Positions 35,001 through 42,426 of a DNA stretch of 64,000 nt are shown here, piece after piece; position 1 is the stretch's first letter; the number at the start of each line of letters is the position of its first letter. The notes under the pieces are model-generated. The model ran no database searches, had not been told where the DNA came from, and worked only from the letters and a program-made list of their open reading frames with translations. The position numbers and the translations under genes were made by a program. The stretch lies in assembly GCA_035279405.1 (NCBI GenBank), contig DATEHU010000040.1, positions 62,001 to 126,000 of the forward strand, in the 5' to 3' direction. This stretch comes from Gammaproteobacteria bacterium (GTDB lineage: Bacteria > Pseudomonadota > Gammaproteobacteria > Natronospirales > REEB76).

Positions 35001-35868
35001 GAACGGCGATGTCACGCTGCCAAGCGCGAAACTCCAGCCACGCGACCTCAGCCAGACCGCAGGCGTGTCTCCGGACCAGGTAATCGTGGGCGCAAAAACC
35101 CCGGCGCCGGGCAAATGGCGCGTGCACGCCAAGGTGCGCGCCATCATGGGACCGGACGTGCGCTTCGACGGATTCGGGCTCACCGGCCGCATCGCCGGCA
35201 GCGTGCAGGCGGTGGACGAGCCGGGCCATGCGACTATCGGCAACGGCACGCTCGAAATCCTGGGCGGGAAATTCACCGCCTACGGCCAGAAGCTCAACAT
35301 TGACCGCGGCCGCCTGCTGTTCAGCGGCGGCGCGATTGACAACCCGGCCCTCGACATCCGCGCCATCCGCCCGCCGGCGCATCCGGTGACCGTGGCGCCC
35401 GGCGCCAGCGAACAGAAAGTCGGCGTCATCGTGCGCGGCAGTCTGCGGCATCCCAAGGTGTCGCTGTTTTCGCAGCCGCCGCTGCCGCAGTCGCAGATGC
35501 TGGCCTATCTGCTCACCGGCCAGACCGGCGTCAACCAGAGCCTCTCGCCGCTGATCAGCGCGCCGCCCACCACGGCTTCGGATATCACCCAGATCGCCGG
35601 CGGCCAATTGCTGGCGTCGGAACTCGGCGAGCAGATCGGCGTCAAGGACGTGAGCGTGCAGAATGTGACGCTTGCCAGCGGCAGCAGTGCACCCGCCGTG
35701 TTCCTCGGCAAATACCTGTCGCCGCGGCTGTACATCAGCTACGGTACGGTATTCGGCCAACCGTTCAACACGCTGCGCCTGCAGTACACGCTGAGTGCGC
35801 GCTGGATGCTCCAAGCCGAGACCGGTTTCGCGAGCGGCGCGGATTTGATATACAGCATCGAGCGCTGA
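32005..35868 (+). CDS. tamB: translocation and assembly module protein TamB
   Basis: GTG 32005 starts a 1287-residue protein with an N-terminal membrane anchor (IVAIAAAALILLIAGTVLFA) and a very long beta-rich AsmA-like region that forms a periplasmic groove. The C-terminal DUF490 domain (GGKFTAYGQKLNIDRGRLLF, LPQSQMLAYLLTGQT, LSPRLYISYGTVFG) contacts TamA. It spans the periplasm and probably moves phospholipids or assists barrel assembly. One base separates it from the next gene. Confidence 0.95.
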   Translation: MIKRIVAIAAAALILLIAGTVLFALHSETVLRWSVTQLVARYSGQLSVGTVQGSLSGPITLGDVQVHAPTFDARIGSIAMEWRISALLGRQLNITRLDLNAVQVTLKSGTGATHFRLVRPQPPHLPVAINVQQLRLQNLQIEAPGLAQPLTVNEAQFAIRLDNHAWSVSGLRASGAQLHVAGDGDWQFQPGEHIKGQLQWQLHLPQWPAFAGRASLVGDEQRVVLSGSLTAPFPLQVAAQIHALFTAPSWDGTLEFSDFDPQHLRDDWPQLTARGALRLQGDAQATVLTGDIDAREPVYGLWQSHVDLSWADRVLEIRSLNLARAQTRTRFALAGQVRYVQGRWQPTLHGEWQALPLPLTGKPWFTSPRGNLTLTTKAHQVLLSLDGALDNGGQFKAEGGVHLAAPHAWQLTASTRKFQLALTNFKRGQPLPPMDLQFRGHGDAALTVVDRFNAAWLGGRIQAQGRVPHVSGQNWGFTVVAQQLNPAALYPDFPGALNFDARLSGRLGPRADWNVQVTRLDGELRGVPVLASGSVSHHAGLWQFQRLQVQSGKNRLQLDGEYGRHAQLAWTLDAPDLASLWPGIHGDLHSSGQADLSGAVPQLSFSLQGRNLQYADDSVQKLELQASLAGTAPTSNASMHVAGAQIGRLRIDSADGEATGAPLDQQLKLALASPYGNVQFAGRGSYANRVWQGDLTEVTLSPRDAGEWKNSTPWQPRIAAAHFSLPQACVKQGGAGTCVQAEWQPGHWQADALITAVPMSDLQALLPEGLAYDGSFGGTLHVQEADGKRSLDLAASLSPGGIHSVVNRQRVTLLAYTSGNVKLQSNDEQSTGELTWSLADGGYLNMQSRIARASGDALSGNIRGELRDFQLIPALVPAVGAVNGKLDVNLVLSGTPSDPLFDGSAVLSDGELSVPRYGLHITDILLKLQGDGGHLQLDGSARSGNGNLAWTSSATRSANHWQAQGKLTGDNFRAVNTPEAQVAVSPALDLKLDNYDLWLNGDVTLPSAKLQPRDLSQTAGVSPDQVIVGAKTPAPGKWRVHAKVRAIMGPDVRFDGFGLTGRIAGSVQAVDEPGHATIGNGTLEILGGKFTAYGQKLNIDRGRLLFSGGAIDNPALDIRAIRPPAHPVTVAPGASEQKVGVIVRGSLRHPKVSLFSQPPLPQSQMLAYLLTGQTGVNQSLSPLISAPPTTASDITQIAGGQLLASELGEQIGVKDVSVQNVTLASGSSAPAVFLGKYLSPRLYISYGTVFGQPFNTLRLQYTLSARWMLQAETGFASGADLIYSIER

Positions 35869-35869
35869 C

Positions 35870-36688
35870 ATGCATCAACGACCTGTGCTTCTGGGAATAA
35901 CGGCCGCGTGGCTGTGTCTGGCGCCAGTCGCGGCGTTGGCCGCGAACGAATCCGGCTGGTTCGCGAGTCTCGGTGCATTCGATCCCAAGGCTTCGACCAA
36001 CATCCGCCTGGATGCGCCGCAGGGAGCGGTCGGAACCAATCTGCACCTGGAATCCGATCTCAATCTGCCGCGGCGGCGCGTGGTGCCGCAGGCGGCCTTG
36101 GGTTACCGCTCTGACGCGCGTTCCTCGCTGGAATTCAATTACTTCGATCTGCGCCGTACCGGCAGCCGCGTGATCGACGAAAACATCGTTTACGGCGGTG
36201 TGAATTACACGCTCAACACCACGGTCGGCACGTTTACGGACGTGCGCACCGATTCGCTGTTATATCGTTATGCCATCGTGGCGGACTATCCCTGGAGCTT
36301 GAGCATCGCCGCGGGCGTGCACGCCACGCATTTCACGGTCGGACTGTCGGACCAGAACAGCGGCGTGTCCAAATCAGCGGATGCCCAGGCGCCATTACCG
36401 GTCGTGGGTCTGCGCGGCCTGTACGATGTGCACGGCTGGCAGTTCCGGTCTGAAGCCTCGTATTTCAAGATGACGGTGAATGGCATCCGCGGCCATTTGA
36501 ACCGCTACACGCTGTCAGCACTGCATCCGCTGATTGACGGCCTGTCGCTGGAGCTTGGCTACACTTATTACGCCTTGGCGCTGCAGGCAGAGCGTTCCGA
36601 TCTCACCGGCTACATGCGTTTTGTCTACCATGGACCATTCCTGAACCTGTGTTACGGCTGCCAGGCGCTGGCGCCTGACGCGCGCTGA
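35870..36688 (+). CDS. outer-membrane beta-barrel protein, unknown
   Basis: The 272-residue product has a signal peptide ending VAALAANES and alternating beta-strand patterns throughout (ALGYRSDARSSLEFNYFDLR, YGGVNYTLNTTVGTF, YRYAIVADYPWSLSIAAGVH). This suggests an eight-to-twelve strand barrel. The last Phe-rich strand is MRFVYHGPFLNLCYG, followed by a short tail with two Cys. No family is named with confidence. Its start is one base after tamB, so it may be a TamAB-linked cargo or part of the same envelope process, which is inference. Confidence 0.72.
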   Translation: MHQRPVLLGITAAWLCLAPVAALAANESGWFASLGAFDPKASTNIRLDAPQGAVGTNLHLESDLNLPRRRVVPQAALGYRSDARSSLEFNYFDLRRTGSRVIDENIVYGGVNYTLNTTVGTFTDVRTDSLLYRYAIVADYPWSLSIAAGVHATHFTVGLSDQNSGVSKSADAQAPLPVVGLRGLYDVHGWQFRSEASYFKMTVNGIRGHLNRYTLSALHPLIDGLSLELGYTYYALALQAERSDLTGYMRFVYHGPFLNLCYGCQALAPDAR

Positions 36689-36714
36689 ACGCTCCCGGCA
36701 AAATGACCATCCGT

Positions 36715-37005
36715 GACAAATCCCCCCGCGCGCTCGGCGCGCTTCCCCCCTTTGCAAAGGGGGGCGAGGAGCGACGCTCCGAGCGGGCAGCCATGGGCAC
36801 AGCGCGACGCGCTGTGCGGGAGACCATGGATGGTCTCCCTGGACCTGTACACGGCGCAGGATGGCAGAGTGTGCAGGGCTGCCCTGGACTTTCGGACGAA
36901 GCAGGGTGAGCGGCAACGCCGCGAACGCCCATACAGGATGTATGGGCTGGACTTTTGGCGAAGCAGGATTGCGCAGCCAACAAGCGAAGTACGATAGAGG
37001 GGGGA
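36715..37005. repeat. composite hairpin repeat, expanded nested copy
   Basis: This fills the 383-base gap before the LysE gene. In order: a perfect 20-base palindrome CCCCCCTTT-GC-AAAGGGGGG at 36745-36764, GGAGC-GAC-GCTCC, then an outer stem GGGCAGCC (36785-36792) with GGCTGCCC (36877-36884). The outer stem encloses GCACAGCGCG/CGCGCTGTGC (36797-36817), GGGAGACCAT/ATGGTCTCCC (36818-36839) and CCTGTACAC/GTGTGCAGG. After it come TGGACTTTCG, a GCCCATACA/TGTATGGGC hairpin, TGGACTTTTGG and AGAGGGGGG. No gene is seen in it. Confidence 0.85.
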
Positions 37006-37071
37006 TTTCAGTCATGTTGAATATACGTCGCCGCCCAATTCAATGCGCGACCTGAGCGCCGAACACTGAAT

Positions 37072-37686
37072 ATGCAACCAATCCTGCATTTGTCCATGTG
37101 GCACGCGGTGTTGGGCGGCGCGCTGCTTGCGATCAGCATCGCGGCGCCGCCGGGGCCGGTCACGACCATCATGGCGAATTGCGCGATGCGCGGTCGGGTC
37201 AGGGAATCACTGCTGATGGCGGCCGGTGCGATTCTGGGCGACATGCTATGGCTCGGCCTTGCGATCATCGGTGTCATCGCGTTTCTCGATCACCGCCCGC
37301 ACGCAGTGGGCATACTGGGGCTTGTGGGGGCGGCGCTGCTCTTGTGGATGGCCTGGCGCACGTGGCAGACGCGGCATGCCGGTCTGCAGACCGGCGCTAC
37401 GCCGGGCTCCATGAAGCTCGGCATTTTCACGACCGTGACCAGCCCGTTTTCATTCGCCTGGTGGCTGGCGAACGGCTCACTCCTTTATACCGCTTGGGGC
37501 TGGCCCGGCATCGCCACCTTCTTTGTCACCGGCAGCCTGTATGCCGCAGCCTTCACCTACGCGTTCCGTTGGGTGGGGCGCAAAGCCCTGTCCGCCATCG
37601 TCTGGGTCGCCTACGTGAGCGTCGTGATGCTCGCAGGTTTCGGCCTGTACGTGGGTTGGACGAGTTTGCGCTTGCTGCACGCCTGA
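37072..37686 (+). CDS. LysE/RhtB-family exporter
   Basis: The 204-residue protein has six hydrophobic segments and the family signature near the N-terminus (ISIAAPPGPVTTIMANCAMR). It ends in VLAGFGLYVGWTSLRLL. LysE-type proteins export amino acids or related small molecules across the inner membrane. The substrate is unknown. The upstream region is the composite repeat, with no clear promoter seen. Confidence 0.88.
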   Translation: MQPILHLSMWHAVLGGALLAISIAAPPGPVTTIMANCAMRGRVRESLLMAAGAILGDMLWLGLAIIGVIAFLDHRPHAVGILGLVGAALLLWMAWRTWQTRHAGLQTGATPGSMKLGIFTTVTSPFSFAWWLANGSLLYTAWGWPGIATFFVTGSLYAAAFTYAFRWVGRKALSAIVWVAYVSVVMLAGFGLYVGWTSLRLLHA

Positions 37687-37731
37687 GGCATTGCGCTTGT
37701 GTGCGCAGTTGTCCGGTCCTAAGCTGCCTGT

Positions 37732-37956
37732 GTGACTGCACGCTTGCCGATCCTCACGTCCGTTCTCACCTGCCCGCTCTGTGGCCGGAATACCGAAGCG
37801 CAGATGCCGACGGATGCTTGTCAGCACTTCTGGGAGTGCCCGCACTGCGGCACGTTGTTGAAACCGAAACCCGGCGACTGCTGCGTGTTCTGCTCCTATG
37901 GCTCCGTGCGCTGCCCGCCGAAACAACGGGAGCGTATGGTTGCAAATAAATTGTAG
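37732..37956 (+). CDS. GDCCVxC-motif small cysteine protein (Cys form)
   Basis: GTG 37732 gives 74 residues with three Cys motifs: CPLCG, ECPHCG, and the diagnostic KPGDCCVFCSYGSVRCPPKQ. This corresponds to the GDCCVxC family, known in both selenoprotein and cysteine forms and often met near MerT-type mercury transporters. Here every position is Cys, with no in-frame TGA. It has no membrane segment, so a cytoplasmic metal or redox role is likely. The TAG stop lies inside the following REP-like repeat. Confidence 0.85.
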   Translation: MTARLPILTSVLTCPLCGRNTEAQMPTDACQHFWECPHCGTLLKPKPGDCCVFCSYGSVRCPPKQRERMVANKL

Positions 37957-38062
37957 GAGCGGCTTTAGCCGCGATGTTGTATTTATTTCGCGGCGAGTGC
38001 AGATTTTTGCTCCTGCAAAATCTGTATTTCCGCCATCCATGGCGGTCATCGCCGCTCCCACA
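37953..38062. repeat. REP-like pair GTAGGAGCGGC ... GCCGCTCCCAC
   Basis: GTAGGAGCGGCTTTAGCCGC opens the element and ATCGCCGCTCCCACA closes it, with smaller internal hairpins (CCGCCATCCATGGCGG). The ends resemble REP sequences of Pseudomonas and Xanthomonadales. The first bases contain the stop of the GDCCVxC gene, and the last bases touch the stop of the convergent DUF979 gene. Confidence 0.8.
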
Positions 38063-38063
38063 A

Positions 38064-39020
38064 TCAGAAGCGGAACACCAGGAAATACATCAGCAGGATA
38101 TTGACTCCAAGCAACATCAGACCGGTGGGAATCTGCACTTTAACGACGCCGTTCTGGTCCGGCAATTCCAAGAGCGCCGCCGGCACGATGTTGAAGTTCG
38201 CGGCCATGGGCGTCATGAGCGTGCCGCAGTAACCGGAGAGCATGCCGATGGCCGCCATGATGGCGGGATCGCCGCCGAGCTTGTGCACGATGAGCGGCAG
38301 GCCCACGCCTGCGACCATCACCGGAAATGCCGCGAAGGCGTTGCCCATGATCATGGTGAACAGCGCCATGCCCACCGCGAAGGCCACGATCACCAGGAAC
38401 TTCGCGTCCGCCGGGATGAAATCCGTGACCAGGCCGGAGACCACCTGGCCCACGCCGGCCGCGGCGAACAGTGCGCCCAGCGCAGCCAACAGTTGCGGCA
38501 ACACCGTCACCGTGCCCACGGCCGTCAACAGCCGCCGGCCCTCGTGAAGTCCGGTGGCGAATCGCTGGCGGAACAGCCACAGTGCGACGAAGAACGCCAC
38601 GACCACGGACAGGCCCAGGCCGACGAGCGTGGCGTTGCCGGCGGTGGCCAGCGGATGACCGGCGATCACGATCTTCGGCAGCACCAGTGTGCCGAGAAAA
38701 GTCACGAACGGAATGCACAGCGCCGGGATAAATAATTTGTCCTTGAGGCGCGCCGCGCTTTGCCGGCGCTCCGGTTCGGCCGCCGTGGACACTTTGCTCA
38801 TGCCGAGGTCTTTCCAGCCGGTCACCAGCGCCATGAGAATCACCAGGCAGCCGGTCACGAACGGCGGCAGCACCGAACCGAATAGGAAGGTGATGCTGTA
38901 GATTGCCCAGAACACGGTCTTGCGCAGGCGTTTGGGATTGGCGCGGTCGAGGTATTCGAGCACCGCGGCCACGCCGAACAGCAGGCCGGCGAGAACATAA
39001 ACGTATTCCAGCCGGATCAT
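38064..39020 (-). CDS. DUF979 membrane protein, permease half
   Basis: The 318-residue polytopic protein matches DUF979: it starts MIRLEYVYVLAGLLFGVAAV and contains GWKDLG, FTMIMGNAFAAFPVMVAGVG and SGYCGTLMTPMAANFNIVPA. DUF979 and DUF969 proteins are usually encoded side by side and are thought to form one transporter, often near pyroglutamate or peptide genes. No such gene is near here. It is downstream of the DUF969 gene, separated by repeats. Confidence 0.9.
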   Translation of the reverse strand: MIRLEYVYVLAGLLFGVAAVLEYLDRANPKRLRKTVFWAIYSITFLFGSVLPPFVTGCLVILMALVTGWKDLGMSKVSTAAEPERRQSAARLKDKLFIPALCIPFVTFLGTLVLPKIVIAGHPLATAGNATLVGLGLSVVVAFFVALWLFRQRFATGLHEGRRLLTAVGTVTVLPQLLAALGALFAAAGVGQVVSGLVTDFIPADAKFLVIVAFAVGMALFTMIMGNAFAAFPVMVAGVGLPLIVHKLGGDPAIMAAIGMLSGYCGTLMTPMAANFNIVPAALLELPDQNGVVKVQIPTGLMLLGVNILLMYFLVFRF

Positions 39021-39082
39021 GGGCGGCTCGCGTCAAGATAAATGGAATGGTTTTTCATGAGAACGTATCTCAAGATTTCGAA

Positions 39083-39194
39083 CCGTTCGTGTTGAGCGTA
39101 GCGGAGCGCAGCTCCGCGAAGTCGAAACGCAGGATATTCTCGAATCCGATACCCTTCGACTTCGTGCCTTCGGCACTACGCTCAGGGCGAACGG
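39083..39194. repeat. dispersed CCGTTCGTGTTGAG repeat, copy C
   Basis: Begins CCGTTCGTGTTGAGCGTAGC, holds the GCGGAGC-GCA-GCTCCGC stem and ends CTACGCTCAGGGCGAACGG. It lies in the middle of the DUF969-DUF979 gap. Confidence 0.88.
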
Positions 39195-39215
39195 ATTTTG
39201 AGAAAGGCATTAGTT

Positions 39216-39956
39216 TCATACCTCTGGCGCCCCCTCACCCTTGCCGTCTCCCCCACGTGCGTGGGGGAGAGGCGAGTTCGAAATAGTCGTTAATTGTTTG
39301 CGCAGCCTGCGATCCAGCAGCATCAGACGCACCGAGTGAATGATGAATACCGCCACGGCGGTGGGAATCGCCCACAGCGCGATGTGCAGCGGAGTGAGAT
39401 GAATGCCGTTCGCGTCCAGCACGCCCTTGATGAGCAGTACCGAACCCATGGCGAGAAAAATATCCTCACCGAAAAATACGCCGACGTTATCCACGGCGGC
39501 GGCGTGCGCGCGAATTAAATAGCGAGTCTGGTCCGGCAGCGCGCCGAAACGTGCTTCCGCCGCGGCTTCCGCCATGGGCGCGATCAGCGGGCGCACCATC
39601 TGCGCTTGTCCGCCGAGCGATGTCAGGCCGATGGTGGCGGTGAGCTGGCGGATCGCGAGGTACAGGAGCAGCACGCGGCCGGTGGTGGCGCTGTGGATGC
39701 GGGAAATCAATTCCTGCGCGCGTTCCTTGAGGCCGCCGCGTTCCAGCAGGCCGATGACCGGCAGCGTGAGCCACACCAGCCCCATGTAGCGGTTCTCAGT
39801 GAAGGCGCGCCCGAATTCGCTGATGATGGCCACCGGATGCAGTCCGCCGGCGAAACCCGTGGCGATTCCGGCGACCGTCACCACCAGTAGCGGGTTCACC
39901 TTGAGCGCGAAGCCGACGATGACCACGAGCACGCCGATGAGCGTCAACAGGTGCAT
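39216..39956 (-). CDS. DUF969 membrane protein with a repeat-derived C-terminal tail
   Basis: The 246-residue protein has the DUF969 pattern: HLLTLIGVLVVIVGFALKVN, the LPVIGLLERGGLKERAQELI segment, LTSLGGQAQMVRPLIAPMAE and AAVDNVGVFFGEDIFLA. The final ~20 residues (SPLPHARGGDGKGEGAPEV) are encoded by the CTCTCCCC-type repeat at 39225-39275, so the natural end was probably near LRKQLTT. It is the first gene of the pair with DUF979. Confidence 0.9.
   Translation of the reverse strand: MHLLTLIGVLVVIVGFALKVNPLLVVTVAGIATGFAGGLHPVAIISEFGRAFTENRYMGLVWLTLPVIGLLERGGLKERAQELISRIHSATTGRVLLLYLAIRQLTATIGLTSLGGQAQMVRPLIAPMAEAAAEARFGALPDQTRYLIRAHAAAVDNVGVFFGEDIFLAMGSVLLIKGVLDANGIHLTPLHIALWAIPTAVAVFIIHSVRLMLLDRRLRKQLTTISNSPLPHARGGDGKGEGAPEV
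39225..39275. repeat. dispersed CTCTCCCC hairpin repeat, copy 2, inside the DUF969 gene end
   Basis: CCCCTCACCC, then an 11-base stem TCTCCCCCACG-TG-CGTGGGGGAGA. The flank and stem edges match the element at 23649-23690 in reverse orientation, but the stem core differs while pairing is kept. Confidence 0.78.
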
Positions 39957-40148
39957 GCGGTTTTGCTCCGGGCTTTCATGGACGGTGGCCGCGTCATTCT
40001 AACGGTCCGCTCGTCACGATGCGTACCCTACGCTAGGCGGCTTTCGCGCGCGGCCCGCCCCGTTTGGTTGTTTGCCGACGTCTTCGCCCATGCGCCGGAA
40101 GTGTGTGCAGCGATGGAGAGCAGGTCGGGTGATCTGTCTAATGACGGG

Positions 40149-41066
40149 CTAGTAAAATAAATCATCGCCCGTGACAATGAACTTGTTTATGTCGGTTTCC
40201 GACACTGTTATTAGGGCATCACTGAATTTCTTAAATTCATTATCAAGAGGTATTACTTTGACTATGTGATACGGCTCACAAGAAGCCGAAGCTTGCAAAA
40301 TAACTTTGCCTACAAGACGCGAATTTTGGTTATTCGTAAGACTTTGCAGATATACGTTGATTTCTGCGACATGGTTCTTCAAAAGTCGAAGGTTCCTAAT
40401 CAGGATATTCGCAGAACCATTTTTTTCAAATGGCCATAGTGCGCGACGTTCAACCGTAAGAATCGGCGTCAAGGCAAGGTTGTTCTGAATACAGAAATAC
40501 CGATATAGGGCGGCATTGTACGCGTCGCCATTATGCGCATAATCCTCCACGACAAGCGTTTCGCTTCCACCAATCTTCGAGAAATTAACAAACGGTCTCT
40601 GTAACAATCCTGCGCTGTCGCCATAAAACATGTCCAGCCACTTCGCGTAAATGGATGGCGGACTTACAGTGATTCTGGCTGTTTTTTTGTCGAATAAAAT
40701 AAGGAAATAGTTGATTCCTCCGTAATACGACATGGTCTCAAAAACATACAAGGTCTCGTCATTTGGAGCTCTCAGTCGAAAAATTGGCCCATAAAACGAC
40801 GATGAAGGTTCGTCGCATTGCTCCAGGCTGCAGTTTTTCTTGTAGGCTGCATAAATAGCAGATACAAGTGCAACAATTTTTGTTTGCGCAACTTGCGGTA
40901 TCGCTTCTGTCCCATCTTTTAATGAGGCGCCCGGCGTGATGTCATTGTTCTTAGGGATGATTGCTTTCAGTTCAGGAGATTCACCTTTGAATGTAATTTC
41001 TGCGGATGCGACGTTACATGCGATCCAGGTAAATAAGGCAAGTCCAGTAATCAGGAGATATTTCAT
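40149..41066 (-). CDS. exported orphan protein, low GC
   Basis: The 305-residue product has a signal peptide (MKYLLITGLALFTWIACNVA) and no recognised domain. It contains a Cys pair (NCSLEQCDE), aromatic-rich strands (FETMSYYGGINYFLILF) and a C-terminal Cys. Base composition is visibly AT-richer (about 40-45% GC) than all neighbours, and codons such as ATA, AAT and TTT are frequent. It stands alone between the DUF969 gene and gcdH, with 192 bases before it. Horizontal acquisition is the likely reading. The function is unknown. Confidence 0.72.
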   Translation of the reverse strand: MKYLLITGLALFTWIACNVASAEITFKGESPELKAIIPKNNDITPGASLKDGTEAIPQVAQTKIVALVSAIYAAYKKNCSLEQCDEPSSSFYGPIFRLRAPNDETLYVFETMSYYGGINYFLILFDKKTARITVSPPSIYAKWLDMFYGDSAGLLQRPFVNFSKIGGSETLVVEDYAHNGDAYNAALYRYFCIQNNLALTPILTVERRALWPFEKNGSANILIRNLRLLKNHVAEINVYLQSLTNNQNSRLVGKVILQASASCEPYHIVKVIPLDNEFKKFSDALITVSETDINKFIVTGDDLFY

Positions 41067-41142
41067 GAGGGCTCCTTCTTAGAGCACTGAACTCCCAAAG
41101 CGATTGCGATATTATAGGCGCCGTTTTTTAACGGAGACCGTT

Positions 41143-42306
41143 TTGAAATCCCTGAATCCCCTAGACCTCTACGACATCCACGGCCAGCTGAGCGAAGAGG
41201 AGCGCCTGGCGCAGGCGAGCGTTGCGCGTTTCGTGGACGAGAAAGTGCTGCCCATCATCGGCAAGGCCTTTGAAGACGCACGTTTCCCAAAAGAGCTGGT
41301 TCCCGAGATCGCCGCGCTGGGACTGCTCGGCAGTTCCATCCGCGGCTACGATTGCGCGGGCTTGAACGGCGTGGCCTACGGTTTGATCTGTCAGGAACTG
41401 GAGCGCGGCGACTCGGGCCTGCGCAGTTTCGTGTCGGTGCAATCCTCGCTCGTGATGTATCCGATATTTAGCTACGGCTCCGAGGAACAGAAACAGCGCT
41501 GGCTGCCGGCGATGGCACGCGGAGAGAAGATCGGCTGTTTCGGTCTGACCGAACCGCACGGCGGTTCCGATCCCGCCAACATGAAAACCCACGCGAAGAA
41601 GCAGAGCGGCGACTGGGTGCTGAACGGCGCCAAGATGTGGATCACGAACGGCACGATCGCCGACGTGGCGCTGGTGTGGGCGCAGACCGACGATGGCATC
41701 CGCGGTTTCCTGGTCGAGAAGGGCATGAAAGGCTTTGACGCGCCGGAAGTGCACCACAAGATGTCGCTACGCGCTTCGGTCACATCGGCGCTGTATTTCG
41801 ACAACGTGCATGTGCCTGAAACCAACGTATTGCCGAATGTGAAAGGCCTGAAGGGTCCGCTGTCCTGTCTCACGCAGGCGCGTTACGGCATCGCCTGGGG
41901 CGCCATCGGTGCGGCGCAGGCTTGCCTGAAGGAAGTGCTGGAATACACCCAGACTCGTGAATTATTTGGCCGACCGCTAAACCACAACCAATTGGCACAG
42001 GTGCGCATGGCGGAGATGGCGCGCAAGATTACCGGCGCGCAATTGCTGGCGCTGCAGCTTGGGCGGCTCAAAGACTCCGGCAAGTTGCATCCCAGCCAGG
42101 TGTCGCTCGCCAAATGGAACAACGTGCGCATGGCGCTCGACATCGCCCGCGACGCGCGCGACCTTTTGGGCGGCGCCGGCATCACTACCGAATTCTGCCC
42201 CATCCGCCACGCGCTCAATTTGGAATCCGTCATTACCTACGAGGGCACCGAGAGCGTGCATCAGTTGGTGATTGGCAAGGAACTGACCGGCGTTAATGCG
42301 TTCTGA
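41143..42306 (+). CDS. gcdH: glutaryl-CoA dehydrogenase-like acyl-CoA dehydrogenase
   Basis: TTG 41143 with a GGAG site ten bases before it gives 387 residues (MKSLNPLDLYDIHGQLSEEE), as in glutaryl-CoA dehydrogenases; the frame is open upstream to 41104. FAD and substrate motifs are GCFGLTEPHGGSDPANMKT, WITNGTIADVALVWAQT and LCQ-type GRPLNHNQLAQVRMAEM. The catalytic Glu is in VITYEGTESVHQLVIGKELTG. The enzyme oxidises and decarboxylates glutaryl-CoA to crotonyl-CoA in lysine and aromatic degradation. Confidence 0.9.
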   Translation: MKSLNPLDLYDIHGQLSEEERLAQASVARFVDEKVLPIIGKAFEDARFPKELVPEIAALGLLGSSIRGYDCAGLNGVAYGLICQELERGDSGLRSFVSVQSSLVMYPIFSYGSEEQKQRWLPAMARGEKIGCFGLTEPHGGSDPANMKTHAKKQSGDWVLNGAKMWITNGTIADVALVWAQTDDGIRGFLVEKGMKGFDAPEVHHKMSLRASVTSALYFDNVHVPETNVLPNVKGLKGPLSCLTQARYGIAWGAIGAAQACLKEVLEYTQTRELFGRPLNHNQLAQVRMAEMARKITGAQLLALQLGRLKDSGKLHPSQVSLAKWNNVRMALDIARDARDLLGGAGITTEFCPIRHALNLESVITYEGTESVHQLVIGKELTGVNAF

Positions 42307-42315
42307 AGAAGTGAA

Positions 42316-42385
42316 GGGTGAGGAGTGAGGTGTGAGGAGTTGGAAGAGCCGCGATTTTATTTTTCTTGCTCCTCACTCCTCACCC
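42316..42385. repeat. inverted repeat of the GTGAGGAGTGAGG family, copy 3
   Basis: GGGTGAGGAGTGAGG at 42316-42330 pairs perfectly over 15 bases with CCTCACTCCTCACCC at 42371-42385. It lies between gcdH and the GST gene. A short T run inside the loop is not placed to act as a terminator. Confidence 0.85.
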
Positions 42386-42426
42386 GCGCAGCCGTCAACA
42401 AGCAAAGCCACTTGTAATTCCGGCCT

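Noticed and set aside
34513-35871. 452-residue open frame opposite tamB
   Set aside because: His- and Arg-rich translation without family features, fully overlapping tamB; a codon-bias shadow.
36713-36997. Open frames through the composite repeat
   Set aside because: The sequence is explained by hairpin modules; translations are Arg/Gly/Pro-rich and differ between copies.
42331-42370. Terminator after gcdH
   Set aside because: The T-rich stretch is in the loop of the inverted repeat, not after the stem, so it does not fit a rho-independent terminator.
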